Shown here: positions 52,626-60,867 of the stretch, piece after piece
Layout of the letters: every line of letters starts with the position of its first letter
Numbering within the stretch: the stretch's first letter is position 1
Assembly (NCBI RefSeq): GCF_007971525.1
Contig: NZ_CP042437.1
Coordinates: 2,666,001-2,730,000, forward strand
Source: Mucilaginibacter ginsenosidivorax
Lineage (GTDB): Bacteria > Bacteroidota > Bacteroidia > Sphingobacteriales > Sphingobacteriaceae
DNA: 64,000 nucleotides
Direction: 5' to 3'
Program-made: the position numbers and the translations under genes
Notes under the pieces: generated by a model
Told to the model about the DNA's origin: nothing
The model's input: the letters and a program-made list of their open reading frames with translations, nothing else
Database searches by the model: none

Positions 52626-55104
52626 ATTTGGCGCGGTATACTAAAAAGTTAATTACCGCAAGCGCTATGAGCACCAACAGCCACTCGCCCGGTTCGGGTA
52701 CTGCGCCTGATGATTTCATGGAGGCATTTTTAAGACTATCCTTATTTTCATCAATTCCGAAACGCTCATAATCTGCCTGGGTTTCCAGCACGATAAGGCT
52801 GGATACCGGCGAGGCTATATAGGCCTGTTCGGCCTCCCGGATGATATCCGGCTGCACATAGGTTTTATCAAAATAATGCGGACCAACCTTTTTCATAACA
52901 TCGTTATAGGCAAACAAACGCAGCAAATGATCGGGGGCGTTACTTTTCAGGGTATCGGTGGTTTGACTGATGATAAACCCCGATTGATCCAGCACTACAT
53001 GCCCGGCATCTTCCTGCGATTGAATAAACCGGTGCTGGTTAAGTTTATCTAACAAGGCCGGCAACTCGCCGTTATCGTAAACAAACACCCGCATTTCTTT
53101 TAAAGCTTTCAGGTAAGGGGTTATTTTGGTGCCAATATTGAACATCCGTACAGGTTTTGCGGTTGCCAGGTAAGCGGTAAGGCGCCGCTGAAATTCCGAT
53201 TCGTCCAAATCTCCCAGGTTGGGTGCTATATCGGCGCATTTGGTAATTATCAAGGCCTTTTCGGCATCTTTAACCTCGTTAACAGGGAACAGGCTAAAAT
53301 TCAGTTTCTGCGCCCTGGCAAATACTTCAGCCTTGTTTTCTTCTGTCACTTCTTTTAGTTCTCCATCGTAGTAATACACCTTTTTTGTTTTGATGGCCTG
53401 CCATAGGCTATCAAATTCGGTTATATTCCAGGAGCTGTTCAAATCAAGGTACACAGCTGCGGGGTCGAAAGCGGCATACTGCGGCTTATAGTTTTCCAGC
53501 TTGTAGCCTGCCCCCGCAAAGGTAAATGGCATATTGGCAAGTGGCGGAGCGGCAAAAACAATCTCATCATCGGCCTGGTATTTTCTGTCGGCTGTAAAAA
53601 CACCTTCGCTCAATTCTTCAAAACCAGGCAGGCTAAACAGCGGTGGCTTTTTCGAAAACGCTACTTGTAAGGTTTCATCGGCGCCGGTAGCCGGCGGCCC
53701 GTCAAAATAAATACTTTCATAAACCAGCTGTGTGCCCTGCTGCCTGAGCGGGCTGGTAACGCCTATCCTGAACTTACGGGCCTCGGTCGTTGTAACCGGG
53801 AAAATCCTTACACTCACAGTATTGCCTTCCTGCCAATGAATTACCGATGGATCGTGCCGCTCAACGCCAACCACTGTTTTATAAGCCGAATCGGCTTTAG
53901 CCTTGGTAGTTAACCGCGACTTTGCTTCCCTGCCATCTATCCATAATGATAACGAACTCACAACCGAGCCCTCGGGCAGGTGAAAAGTATAAATGGCCTC
54001 TTCGCCGGGCCACCAGGTGCGGGTTTCGCTGCTTTTTATAAACAAGTTTTTTTCGGTGTAAGCCAGCCGGTATTCGGGGAATATTTTAACGTTGGTTACT
54101 ACCGATGCGGTTTTCAGTTTATCGCCGCTCCATAACCTGTCCTGCGCCTTGTGCCGCGCATCGTACATGGCCTCCAGTATTTTGATGCGTTCGTGCTCCT
54201 CTAAATTGGTTTGGCCGCAAAACAGGCTGGCCAACACCACAAGCGGATCGTGCTTTAAAGGTTCGTCGAAAGATGCTTTATGAAAATCGGTATTCCATAG
54301 CCAGTTTTCCTGCAGGTTTACGGTTTTGTAAACCAGGTTGGCTTTAATAATACGCTCGGCTATACTGTTTTTAGGAATATTTTGACTGATAACCACCCAC
54401 GACGGCAATTTACCTTCGGCCAAAGTATTGTGGTTAACGGCCAGGTTAACCTGTTTGTTGATGCTGTGCCATTGCCCGATAAACAAGGCGCACACTAAAA
54501 CCGGAACAAACACACCCGCCGCAAGCGCCATTTTTAACGACCGGCTGCCTGCCACATTCCTTTTAATTACTATAAAAGTGACGATAGCCAATGCTACCGG
54601 CGCAAAAACATGTAGCGAGATACCGATGGCTATGGCGGCTATGAGGCCAATAATATACATAGAGGTAAGGTAAAGGCTGTAATAAACAAACAGCAAAAAG
54701 GCTGCCCCCAGCAAAAACACTACAACGTGTTTACCCGCGGCAGTCAGCTGCTCCATAAACAAGGCCATTATTAACGCTACACACGATAGGCAAATAACCA
54801 CACAAAGCCAGGGTACCGAAATATCAAACACATTCATGCTGCGGTTTAAAGCAAACGCGCTGATAAACCAAAGCATAAAAAGCATTACCCAGTAGGCCAG
54901 CCGCTTTGGCCGTTTAAACACTACAACAAAAAAATAGGTTACAGAAAATAAATAGTTGATAAAAAACACGCCAAAAGCGCCTCCATCATTCAGTTCAAAC
55001 AAGCTGGTTTCGGTAATACCAAACAAGGCAGCCGAGGCCAGTATCAGCACCAGCCCGATTTTAATCACCCTATCTTCGGATAAAATTGCTTTAAGAATTT
55101 TCAT
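52606..55104 (-). CDS. XrtN-system VIT domain protein with PEP-CTERM-like sorting tail
   Basis: From ATG 55104 it has 832 residues: about seven membrane helices in the first 210, a long soluble region with a VIT domain at about 345-465 (AIYTFHLPEGSVVSSLSLWIDGR, HWQEGNTVSVRIFPVTTTE) and a C-terminal tail with VPEPGEWLLVLIALAVINF followed by basic YRAKYAK. The tail is a classic sorting signal: motif, helix and positive end. It is the dedicated target of the adjoining exosortase. VIT domains otherwise pair with VWA, absent here. Confidence 0.92.
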   Translation of the reverse strand: MKILKAILSEDRVIKIGLVLILASAALFGITETSLFELNDGGAFGVFFINYLFSVTYFFVVVFKRPKRLAYWVMLFMLWFISAFALNRSMNVFDISVPWLCVVICLSCVALIMALFMEQLTAAGKHVVVFLLGAAFLLFVYYSLYLTSMYIIGLIAAIAIGISLHVFAPVALAIVTFIVIKRNVAGSRSLKMALAAGVFVPVLVCALFIGQWHSINKQVNLAVNHNTLAEGKLPSWVVISQNIPKNSIAERIIKANLVYKTVNLQENWLWNTDFHKASFDEPLKHDPLVVLASLFCGQTNLEEHERIKILEAMYDARHKAQDRLWSGDKLKTASVVTNVKIFPEYRLAYTEKNLFIKSSETRTWWPGEEAIYTFHLPEGSVVSSLSLWIDGREAKSRLTTKAKADSAYKTVVGVERHDPSVIHWQEGNTVSVRIFPVTTTEARKFRIGVTSPLRQQGTQLVYESIYFDGPPATGADETLQVAFSKKPPLFSLPGFEELSEGVFTADRKYQADDEIVFAAPPLANMPFTFAGAGYKLENYKPQYAAFDPAAVYLDLNSSWNITEFDSLWQAIKTKKVYYYDGELKEVTEENKAEVFARAQKLNFSLFPVNEVKDAEKALIITKCADIAPNLGDLDESEFQRRLTAYLATAKPVRMFNIGTKITPYLKALKEMRVFVYDNGELPALLDKLNQHRFIQSQEDAGHVVLDQSGFIISQTTDTLKSNAPDHLLRLFAYNDVMKKVGPHYFDKTYVQPDIIREAEQAYIASPVSSLIVLETQADYERFGIDENKDSLKNASMKSSGAVPEPGEWLLVLIALAVINFLVYRAKYAKQDI

Positions 55105-55155
55105 TTTTTGTTTATTTAAAAGAACTTTGAAATACAAAGTATATGAGTAAAAAAA

Positions 55156-55458
55156 TTACAGCTTTTGCTGTTTTATTAAATTTTCGAGGGCAAGCAGGTG
55201 CAGCCTGAATGCCGCCCGGCCTTTCTCGGATGCAAGGTATTTGGTATTGGGCTTGCGGCCAATAAAACTCTTTTGCACCTGAATGTATTCTTCCTTTTCC
55301 AGCGCTTTCAGGTGCGATGCCAGGTTGCCGTCGGTAAGGTTAAGCAACTCCTTAAGTGCATTAAAATCATAACTTTCATTGGCAACCAGTACGCTCATAA
55401 TTTGCAGGCGTATCCGGTTTTCAAAAGCTTTATCAAATTGTTCTAACGAGATCTTCAC
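55156..55458 (-). CDS. Winged-helix transcriptional regulator of the XrtN operon
   Basis: The 100-residue protein is an ArsR/MarR-like single winged helix: FENRIRLQIMSVLVANESYDFNALKELLNLTDGNLASHLKALEKEEYIQVQKSFIGRKPNTKYLAS, close to the HTH_34-type family. It starts with GTG that overlaps the stop of the membrane protein upstream (GTGA), so translation is coupled. It probably represses this operon; a short inverted repeat CTTTG-TTTTT-CAAAG lies at the predicted promoter. Confidence 0.9.
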   Translation of the reverse strand: MKISLEQFDKAFENRIRLQIMSVLVANESYDFNALKELLNLTDGNLASHLKALEKEEYIQVQKSFIGRKPNTKYLASEKGRAAFRLHLLALENLIKQQKL

Positions 55459-56060
55459 TTATCGTATTTAAAATGCATTACCGTGCCGTAAATAATGTGG
55501 AGCAAGCCAAAACCTATCGCCCAGCATCGTAAGCCATAGCCAGGCATTAATGCACACAGCAAACCTAATAAAATCTCGATTATCCCCAAGCTTTTTACGC
55601 CAGAATACGTGTAATGACTACCCGCAACCAGTGCCATACCATAAAAAATGAGTGTAGCAGGCGCAACAACGCCGTAATAACCGCGATATATTAAAATAAA
55701 AGTAAATAAGCCCCCGCTCACCAAAGGGATGGCCATATTGATAAGTAAGCGCTGGCTGCCGGTATTCCAAAATGGCTGCCCAAGTTTTTTTGCCTTACGG
55801 ATAGAAAGCCAAACGCCTGTGCCAATAGAGAGGACAAGAACGCCAAACGCCACTATACATAACTGAATAATTACTGCAAAATCGTTACGCAAAAGCCCGA
55901 CACTTTCATGTGTTAATATTTCCCAGCCTAAAAATGCACCTATAAGGGCATATATCCCAGCCATTACGCCCGACAGGCCGCTCAGCGAAATAAATTTGGC
56001 CGACCGCTCCATCAGGTCCCGGATAGAGCTTAATTCTGCATGAATGTCTTGATCTTTCAT
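55455..56060 (-). CDS. Six-helix membrane protein, first gene of XrtN operon
   Basis: From ATG 56060 the protein has 201 residues with about six membrane helices (GLSGVMAGIYALIGAFLGW, IIQLCIVAFGVLVLSIG and others) and a short polar N-terminus. I do not recognise a function; proteins of this type often precede a small HTH regulator in Bacteroidota, suggesting a signal-sensing pair. The start at 56060 is supported by the promoter box at 56079-56086, which the longer frame (56081) would overlap. Confidence 0.8.
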   Translation of the reverse strand: MKDQDIHAELSSIRDLMERSAKFISLSGLSGVMAGIYALIGAFLGWEILTHESVGLLRNDFAVIIQLCIVAFGVLVLSIGTGVWLSIRKAKKLGQPFWNTGSQRLLINMAIPLVSGGLFTFILIYRGYYGVVAPATLIFYGMALVAGSHYTYSGVKSLGIIEILLGLLCALMPGYGLRCWAIGFGLLHIIYGTVMHFKYDK

Positions 56061-56078
56061 TAAAAGCACTTTGTTTTT

Positions 56079-56108
56079 CAAAGCTACATATTAAAATCAA
56101 AAATGCAA
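56079..56108 (-). promoter_or_regulatory. XrtN operon promoter TTG-N19-TAGCTTTG
   Basis: Minus strand: TTG at 56106-56108, a 19-bp spacer and TAGCTTTG at 56079-56086, an exact match to the Bacteroidota -33/-7 layout. RNA start near 56073 gives a leader of about 12 nt. CTTTG-TTTTT-CAAAG (56069-56083) overlaps the start site. Confidence 0.7.
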
Positions 56109-56215
56109 GAGGCGGGGAGATATTTTTTTCAGAGGCTATTAAGAAAAACCATTATTGAGCGCTAAAGTCTGGCTAAACGTAGGGGTGTGGAATGTGGTAT
56201 ATCGCATGTCGGCGA

Positions 56216-56383
56216 CGACTCACCCGGTCGGGGCTACGCCCGACCACCCTCTCTCCGGCTAAAGCCGCAAAGAGGGTTTCAGGAATTTAAATTTAATAAA
56301 TTATTGACTATCAATATACTAAACCCTCTTTCCACCGCAGGTAAAGAGAGGGTGGCCCAGCGCAGCGTCGGCCGGGTGAGTCG
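56216..56383. repeat. 168-bp inverted-repeat element, copy 1
   Basis: Ends CGACTCACCCGG and CCGGGTGAGTCG are exact inverse repeats. Inside, ACCCTCTCT...AGAGAGGGT forms a second stem and TTTCCACCGCAGGT lies near the right arm. The copy at 58932-59099 has the same length and orientation. Confidence 0.85.
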
Positions 56384-56562
56384 TAGCCGGCGTTCAACCG
56401 AACGGTTATATATATTCAAACAGGTGATGGTGTGTATAAAGCCACAACATTTTTATCTTATGATTTTTTAGACAGCTTTTCAGAAATAAGAAGTTTTTTT
56501 GAAGACAGCCTATGCGGATGCTTTTTCTGAGCCAGTTATTAATAACAGCTCAAAAAAAATGG

Positions 56563-57021
56563 CTACATAAGTTTGGCTTCCAACACCATCTCAATATGCT
56601 CAATACCGTCTTCGTCATACACCTCGCCTTCCGAAACAAAGCCGAGCGATTGGTAAAATGCAAGTGCATAAGTTTGAGCACCAATGCGTATGGGCACCGG
56701 GCCAAACAGCTCATGGCAGCTTTGAATGGCAAGTTCCATAATCTTGCGCCCAAGGCCGGTACCACGGGAAGCAGGCGATGTAACTACCCGCCCTATCGAG
56801 ACTTCGGGGTAGGATATGCCTGCCGGTACCAGGCGGCTATAAGCCGCCAGCTTGCCATCGGCGTACAATAAAAGATGATAGCATTGCTGGTCTTTATTAT
56901 CCTGGTCTAAAAACACGCAGTTCTGTTCTACAACAAATACTTCGCTGCGCATGCGGAGCAAATCATATAGTTCATTAACGCTGAGCTGACCGAAAAGCTT
57001 TATTTGATGGGTTAAGTTCAT
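56563..57021 (-). CDS. GNAT acetyltransferase, ElaA-like
   Basis: From ATG 57021 the protein has 152 residues: MNLTHQIKLFGQLSVNELYDLLRMRSEVFVVEQNC is the ElaA-type opening and VGRVVTSPASRGTGLGRKIME is the acetyl-CoA-binding motif A (R-x-x-G-x-G/A pattern). Substrate unknown. A TAACTTTG box (57039-57046) just upstream supports this start over 57039. It is the only gene besides the S41 peptidase between the two 168-bp repeats. Confidence 0.9.
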   Translation of the reverse strand: MNLTHQIKLFGQLSVNELYDLLRMRSEVFVVEQNCVFLDQDNKDQQCYHLLLYADGKLAAYSRLVPAGISYPEVSIGRVVTSPASRGTGLGRKIMELAIQSCHELFGPVPIRIGAQTYALAFYQSLGFVSEGEVYDEDGIEHIEMVLEAKLM

Positions 57022-57038
57022 GGGGATATGAGATAGCA

Positions 57039-57046
57039 CAAAGTTA
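57039..57046 (-). promoter_or_regulatory. -7 box of GNAT gene
   Basis: Minus strand TAACTTTG is an exact TAnnTTTG; RNA start near 57033 gives a 12-nt leader. No TTG at -33 was found. Confidence 0.4.
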
Positions 57047-57246
57047 ATTGTTTGGTCGACTTTGAGGCAGCGCTCAGGGCATTTTCCCGGGAAACTTTTA
57101 AACTTTTTCGGTTTCGGTCTCTATGTCATCATTGCATTAAACGATATCAGATTTGATTAAGCCGGTTATTTTTTTTCGTGCAAAAACGCCGGAACGCTAA
57201 ATTACGGGTCACTCTTTATATCAATGCTTTAGTTCAGCTGCAGCTA

Positions 57247-58749
57247 TTAATTTTCTATCACCGACTGTGTGTAGTCGATCCAGTCGGTTTCGCTAATGGA
57301 CTCGTCGATAAAATAATCTGGCTGAATACCTACACCATCTATCATAAAGCCGGGAATCCGGAAACTTTTACTCATGCAATAACCCAACTGAAATTTTTTA
57401 TCGGGGAAATCGATATAATTCATATTCGAAATATCCAGCTCACCAAATGTCGGGCGGCCAAATACTTTTACTTTGGCGCTTTGTTTTGCCGCCAGCAGGA
57501 ATTGTTCGTCAGTGCTGCCGTTGTTCTGATTACAAATAACCGCCACTTTTTGAGGATATGGCAAAACTTCTTTCAGGGTGTCATTATCGGCTATACGATC
57601 AGACATGGTTATGAAAGCTCCCGGATGCTCGCGCATCTTTTTGGCAACGCGTAAACAGTAGTTCCTGTTGGCTGTATCATCGTACTGCTTTGCATATTTT
57701 TCGTGTGCTGCGGCGTTCAGTTCCGTTGCCAGCAATTGCACGCCAACCTCCCTTATTGGCGATGTATAAAGATATGGGATGATCTTTTCATAAGAAGCAT
57801 CTGAGCCACCTGTACCATTCCTGATATCGATGATAAGATTAGGCACGGATTTGATCATGGCATCATATTTCAACAAAGAGCTATCGATGATCCGTTTTTG
57901 ATCGGCCCGGAACGAGGGAATACGGATGTACACGGTTTTATCGCTCAGCTTTTCGATGAATGGTACCTGCGATCTTGAAAAGGATGTTACTATCGATTCC
58001 TTTTTTGTGGGCGAATTTTCAGGATGTAGCCTGGTCCAGTAGGTGTTATACAATATCAGTAAATTATTGGTTCCGGCTACAAGGTTGGCCTGGGTTGGCT
58101 GCGTTGAATGGTTTTGCATATAGTAGCTGGCAGTGAATCCTTTTTTATTGGCATTTAGTATCATGTCAACTTTTATTTGTTTGGGCATCCAGAAAATACT
58201 GTCGGCTTTAATGATAAAGCCTGTATATTTCATAGCGTCTTTGCTATCGCCAATTATACCTATCACGTACCGCCCGTCTGTCCAGATGCCTTCAATGGGG
58301 TTCTTATTTTTTTTCTTTGCTAAAACTGAAATAAACTGTGCTTCGGTGAGGTTTACAACTTTTGTATTCTTGTACAACTGCCTAACAGAATCGGCATTAA
58401 ATTTTGTGTTGTTAGCCGATTGCGGCTGATTTGGAACCGAGATGCCGATATGCCCTGGCCTGAAATACCTGAGCCAGTTATACAGCGCGGCCTGGCAGTC
58501 AACTACTTTCGTAATGTTTTTTACTTTCTCTCTAAACGCGGCGTTGTGCTTTTGATAATCGTCCATTCCTTTCTTATCTACTACATATTGGAAACCAGCA
58601 TCGTTCTTCTCGAAGGTTGTTACCATCCACTCAAAATTGGTGGCGCAATTGCAATCTTGTGCCGGCGATGCAAACGGACAGCAAAGCATCAAACCGGTTA
58701 CTAATAAAAATGCAGCGGTAAAACAGAAAAATGAGGGCTTTTTTTTCAT
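57247..58749 (-). CDS. Secreted S41-family peptidase
   Basis: The 500-residue protein has an N-terminal signal segment ending near ASPAQD and the S41 (tail-specific protease) core: LIIDIRNGTGGSDASYEKIIPYL, then NNGSTDEQFLLAAKQ with the catalytic Ser region and FGRPTFGELDISN. No PDZ domain is obvious. It probably acts outside the cytoplasm on unfolded protein ends or peptides. It is monocistronic, flanked by repeat elements on both sides. Confidence 0.88.
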   Translation of the reverse strand: MKKKPSFFCFTAAFLLVTGLMLCCPFASPAQDCNCATNFEWMVTTFEKNDAGFQYVVDKKGMDDYQKHNAAFREKVKNITKVVDCQAALYNWLRYFRPGHIGISVPNQPQSANNTKFNADSVRQLYKNTKVVNLTEAQFISVLAKKKNKNPIEGIWTDGRYVIGIIGDSKDAMKYTGFIIKADSIFWMPKQIKVDMILNANKKGFTASYYMQNHSTQPTQANLVAGTNNLLILYNTYWTRLHPENSPTKKESIVTSFSRSQVPFIEKLSDKTVYIRIPSFRADQKRIIDSSLLKYDAMIKSVPNLIIDIRNGTGGSDASYEKIIPYLYTSPIREVGVQLLATELNAAAHEKYAKQYDDTANRNYCLRVAKKMREHPGAFITMSDRIADNDTLKEVLPYPQKVAVICNQNNGSTDEQFLLAAKQSAKVKVFGRPTFGELDISNMNYIDFPDKKFQLGYCMSKSFRIPGFMIDGVGIQPDYFIDESISETDWIDYTQSVIEN

Positions 58750-58931
58750 GTGATTAATTGTTTGGTTGTTGAGTAAATATAAGTCGAAACTGGCCCCGAA
58801 AAAGTTGCACCAAGGTTAATAAATAATTCGGAGCAAATTTAAAACAGCTTCTAAGACGCTGTCTAAATTTGATTTGCTAATGTTTTTATGCTTCTAATGA
58901 ATAGACAACAACGTATTCGCATGGCAGCGAA

Positions 58932-59099
58932 GACTCACCCGGCTACGCTGCGCTGGCCACCCTCTCTTCGGCTTCGCCGGAAAGAGGGGCCTGAAAATTC
59001 TTTGTTTTTTTTCGATACAATGTATTGATAATCAACGTTAAATCCCCTCTTTCCACCGCAGGTGAAGAGAGGGTGGCGGGCGCAGCCTCGCCGGGTGAG
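58932..59099. repeat. 168-bp inverted-repeat element, copy 2
   Basis: Ends GACTCACCCGG and CCGGGTGAG; inner ACCCTCTCTTC and GAAGAGAGGGT. CCTCTTTCCACCGCAGGT is shared exactly with copy 1 in the same orientation, while the AT-rich centres differ. Confidence 0.85.
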
Positions 59100-59312
59100 C
59101 CTTAACCGTCATGCGATATTCCGCATTCCCGCTCCTACGTTTCGCCAGGTTTTGATTTCAATCATGGCCCTCCTTTTCAAATTTAAAACAGCTTCTAAGA
59201 AAAATGCTTTGCGCCTTTGCTTCTTACCGTTTTTGAGCGAAATAAGCCATCCTTTTTACGTGCCCTTATTAATTGAGATGTTTAAAAGGGACTACCTTGA
59301 TTATTTTCGATA

Positions 59313-59396
59313 AATAAAACAGGCCGTACAAACCCTCGCGATCTGTACGGCCTAACCTAAACCTTATAAAAAAAATTCTTTAACTATGAAAGAACA
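59313..59396 (-). ncRNA. Candidate small RNA, about 85 nt
   Basis: Downstream of a -24/-12-like promoter the minus strand has a 5' hairpin (TTCTTT-CATAGTT-AAAGAA, 59376-59394), a run of eight U, a purine-rich AUAAGGUUUAGG and then a GC-rich terminator stem with a U-rich tail. No protein frame fits. The 5' end is predicted from the promoter spacing. It could instead be the far 3' end of the transporter transcript that stops at 59649. Confidence 0.45.
59321..59353 (-). terminator. Strong intrinsic terminator
   Basis: AGGCCGTACA and TGTACGGCCT (10-bp perfect stem, 13-base loop) followed on the minus strand by GTTTTATTT. Confidence 0.8.
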
Positions 59397-59406
59397 TTGA
59401 TAACAA

Positions 59407-59423
59407 CCCAATTGCTGTGCCAA
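59407..59423 (-). promoter_or_regulatory. -24/-12-like promoter of candidate small RNA
   Basis: Minus strand reads TTGGCACAGCAATTGGG. It matches TTGGCAC-N5-TTG of sigma-54 promoters, with G where the consensus has C at -12. No rpoN or activator gene is in the window. Confidence 0.4.
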
Positions 59424-59472
59424 CGGCATAAAATGGCTTAAAACGGCAAAAAAACAAGGCCTTTAAAAAGGT

Positions 59473-59512
59473 ATTTTCCGTTTTTGGGAGAAAAACGCAT
59501 TTTTTGGAAAAT
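59473..59512. promoter_or_regulatory. Palindromic site upstream of the small RNA promoter
   Basis: CGTTTTT-GGGAG-AAAAACG (59479-59497) is a perfect inverted repeat, with ATTTTCC and GGAAAAT outside it. It is 56-90 bp upstream of the -24 element, a normal distance for an enhancer-binding activator. Confidence 0.4.
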
Positions 59513-59648
59513 TGCCCCTTGTCGCTTACCTGTGTCCAGGTATGCGGCACATTCCTGGGTAATAAAGATGCTTTGGCCTGCAATTAAATGAGTCTTTCCC
59601 GCCTTTATCAACCAGGATGCTTAAAAACTACAAAGGCACTTCATTAAA

Positions 59649-60623
59649 TTACGCCAGGTACATAACCGCATACAAAGTAGCCACCGAAATAATAACCCAT
59701 AGAGCAATGCCCTGGAACAGCGGCCTGAAGCCGACTGAAGCAAGTACCTTTCTGGATAATCCGGCACCGATTAGGAACAACGTAAGTGTTAACCCAGCTT
59801 TGGCAATGATAACCATATAAGGGCCAACCAGCTTTGTAACCGGGATATAGGTATTGGCAACCATTGCCAGCACAAACAAGGCAATGAAATAGGGTACCCT
59901 GATTTTTTTTGACTGATTTTTGAAAGTAAAAGTTGATATAAAAGCTACCGGTATAATCCATAAGGCCCTTGCCAGTTTCACCGTGGTGGCCACCTCCAGC
60001 GCATGGTTGCCATATTTACCGGCAGCCCCAACCACCGAGCTGGTGTCATGTATCGCGATAGCGCACCATAGGCCGAACTGCGTTTGGGAAAGGTTAAAGT
60101 GATGCCCTATTACCGGAAAGACAAACAAGGCTACCGAATTGAGAATGAATATGCAGCCTAATGCAACCGATATTTCCTTCTCTCCCGCCTTAATTACCGG
60201 CGATATAGCCGCAATCGCGCTTCCGCCGCATATGGCGGTGCCCGAGGATATCAGGTAGGATGTTTTCTTTTCAATGTTTAACCATTTCCCTATAAAATGC
60301 CCGAATATAAATGTGCAGGCAATAGAGGCTATGGTGAATAATACACCCTCCCTTCCGGCTTGTAAGGCACTATGCACATTCATACCAAAGCCTAAGCCTA
60401 CTACAGAAATTTGCAGGAGCAGGTGTGTGGCTTTATGATTCAGGTGCAAATAAGGATGCCCTGTGAGCTGGGCGACAACCAGGCCCATGATCAAAGCGAG
60501 GGCCGGGCTTATATACGGTGTAATACAAAGGAGGATACAGGTAATAAAAATAGCTTTGCGGATATTTTCATTGGTGTTTAATATTAACCCGGCAGGCGCA
60601 ATGGATGGTGGCGTTGTATTCAT
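59649..60623 (-). CDS. YeiH-family putative sulfate exporter
   Basis: From ATG 60623 the protein has 324 residues and about ten membrane helices. Family text includes VVGLGFGMNVHSALQAGREG, SSGTAICGGSAIAAISPVI and AIAIHDTSSVVGAA. YeiH proteins are annotated as sulfate or sulfonate exporters, although transport has been shown for few. The family is usually divergent from a LysR gene; here only a LysR-type palindrome is present upstream. Confidence 0.9.
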   Translation of the reverse strand: MNTTPPSIAPAGLILNTNENIRKAIFITCILLCITPYISPALALIMGLVVAQLTGHPYLHLNHKATHLLLQISVVGLGFGMNVHSALQAGREGVLFTIASIACTFIFGHFIGKWLNIEKKTSYLISSGTAICGGSAIAAISPVIKAGEKEISVALGCIFILNSVALFVFPVIGHHFNLSQTQFGLWCAIAIHDTSSVVGAAGKYGNHALEVATTVKLARALWIIPVAFISTFTFKNQSKKIRVPYFIALFVLAMVANTYIPVTKLVGPYMVIIAKAGLTLTLFLIGAGLSRKVLASVGFRPLFQGIALWVIISVATLYAVMYLA

Positions 60624-60690
60624 TATTCGTTTTTCTACGCCGCAAAACTCCACAATCAACTATGCAAATTTTCATCACATTATGCAATGT

Positions 60691-60711
60691 TCGATAACCA
60701 AAAGTTATCGA
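60691..60711. promoter_or_regulatory. LysR-type operator upstream of YeiH-family gene
   Basis: TCGATAAC-N5-GTTATCGA is a perfect 21-bp inverted repeat, 68 bp before the start codon, with the T-N11-A layout of LysR sites. No LysR gene is adjacent. Confidence 0.65.
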
Positions 60712-60821
60712 TGGAGAGGAAATGCCGCTGCCAAATTCAATGGCTGGCAAATACTAAAGCAGGAAAATCTGCGGTTTGGATTCAATTACAATAAGGAATA
60801 TACTGCTGTTGGGGCAATCTT

Positions 60822-60839
60822 AGCGCGATTTGGCGCGCT
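60822..60839 (-). terminator. Weak hairpin after SUKH-like gene
   Basis: AGCGCG-N6-CGCGCT, 29-46 bp past the stop of the minus-strand gene. There is no U run, so termination is uncertain. Confidence 0.35.
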
Positions 60840-60867
60840 CATAATCAAGGAGGAATGGGAGTCAGCC

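Larger units (their letters stand above)
56061..56562. other. Intergenic region with promoter and palindromic element
   Basis: This 502-bp gap holds the XrtN operon promoter and the 168-bp inverted-repeat element. The part 56384-56562 shows no gene or clear signal that I can support. Confidence 0.6.
58750..59648. other. 899-bp region without a protein gene
   Basis: It contains the S41 promoter side, the second 168-bp repeat, a GC-rich terminator, a -24/-12-like promoter and an upstream palindrome. The few short open frames in it cross these structures and lack family resemblance. Confidence 0.6.

Noticed and set aside
59062-59313. Plus-strand open frame of 83 codons
   Set aside because: Its first part is the right arm of the second 168-bp repeat; composition is not gene-like.
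59380-59583. Minus-strand open frame of 67 codons
   Set aside because: It runs through the promoter-like element and the palindrome, has no family resemblance, and the RNA structures explain the region better.
60463-60690. Possible second promoter or tRNA-like fold near the YeiH start
   Set aside because: No cloverleaf, T-loop or anticodon pattern could be built; only the LysR-type palindrome is supported.
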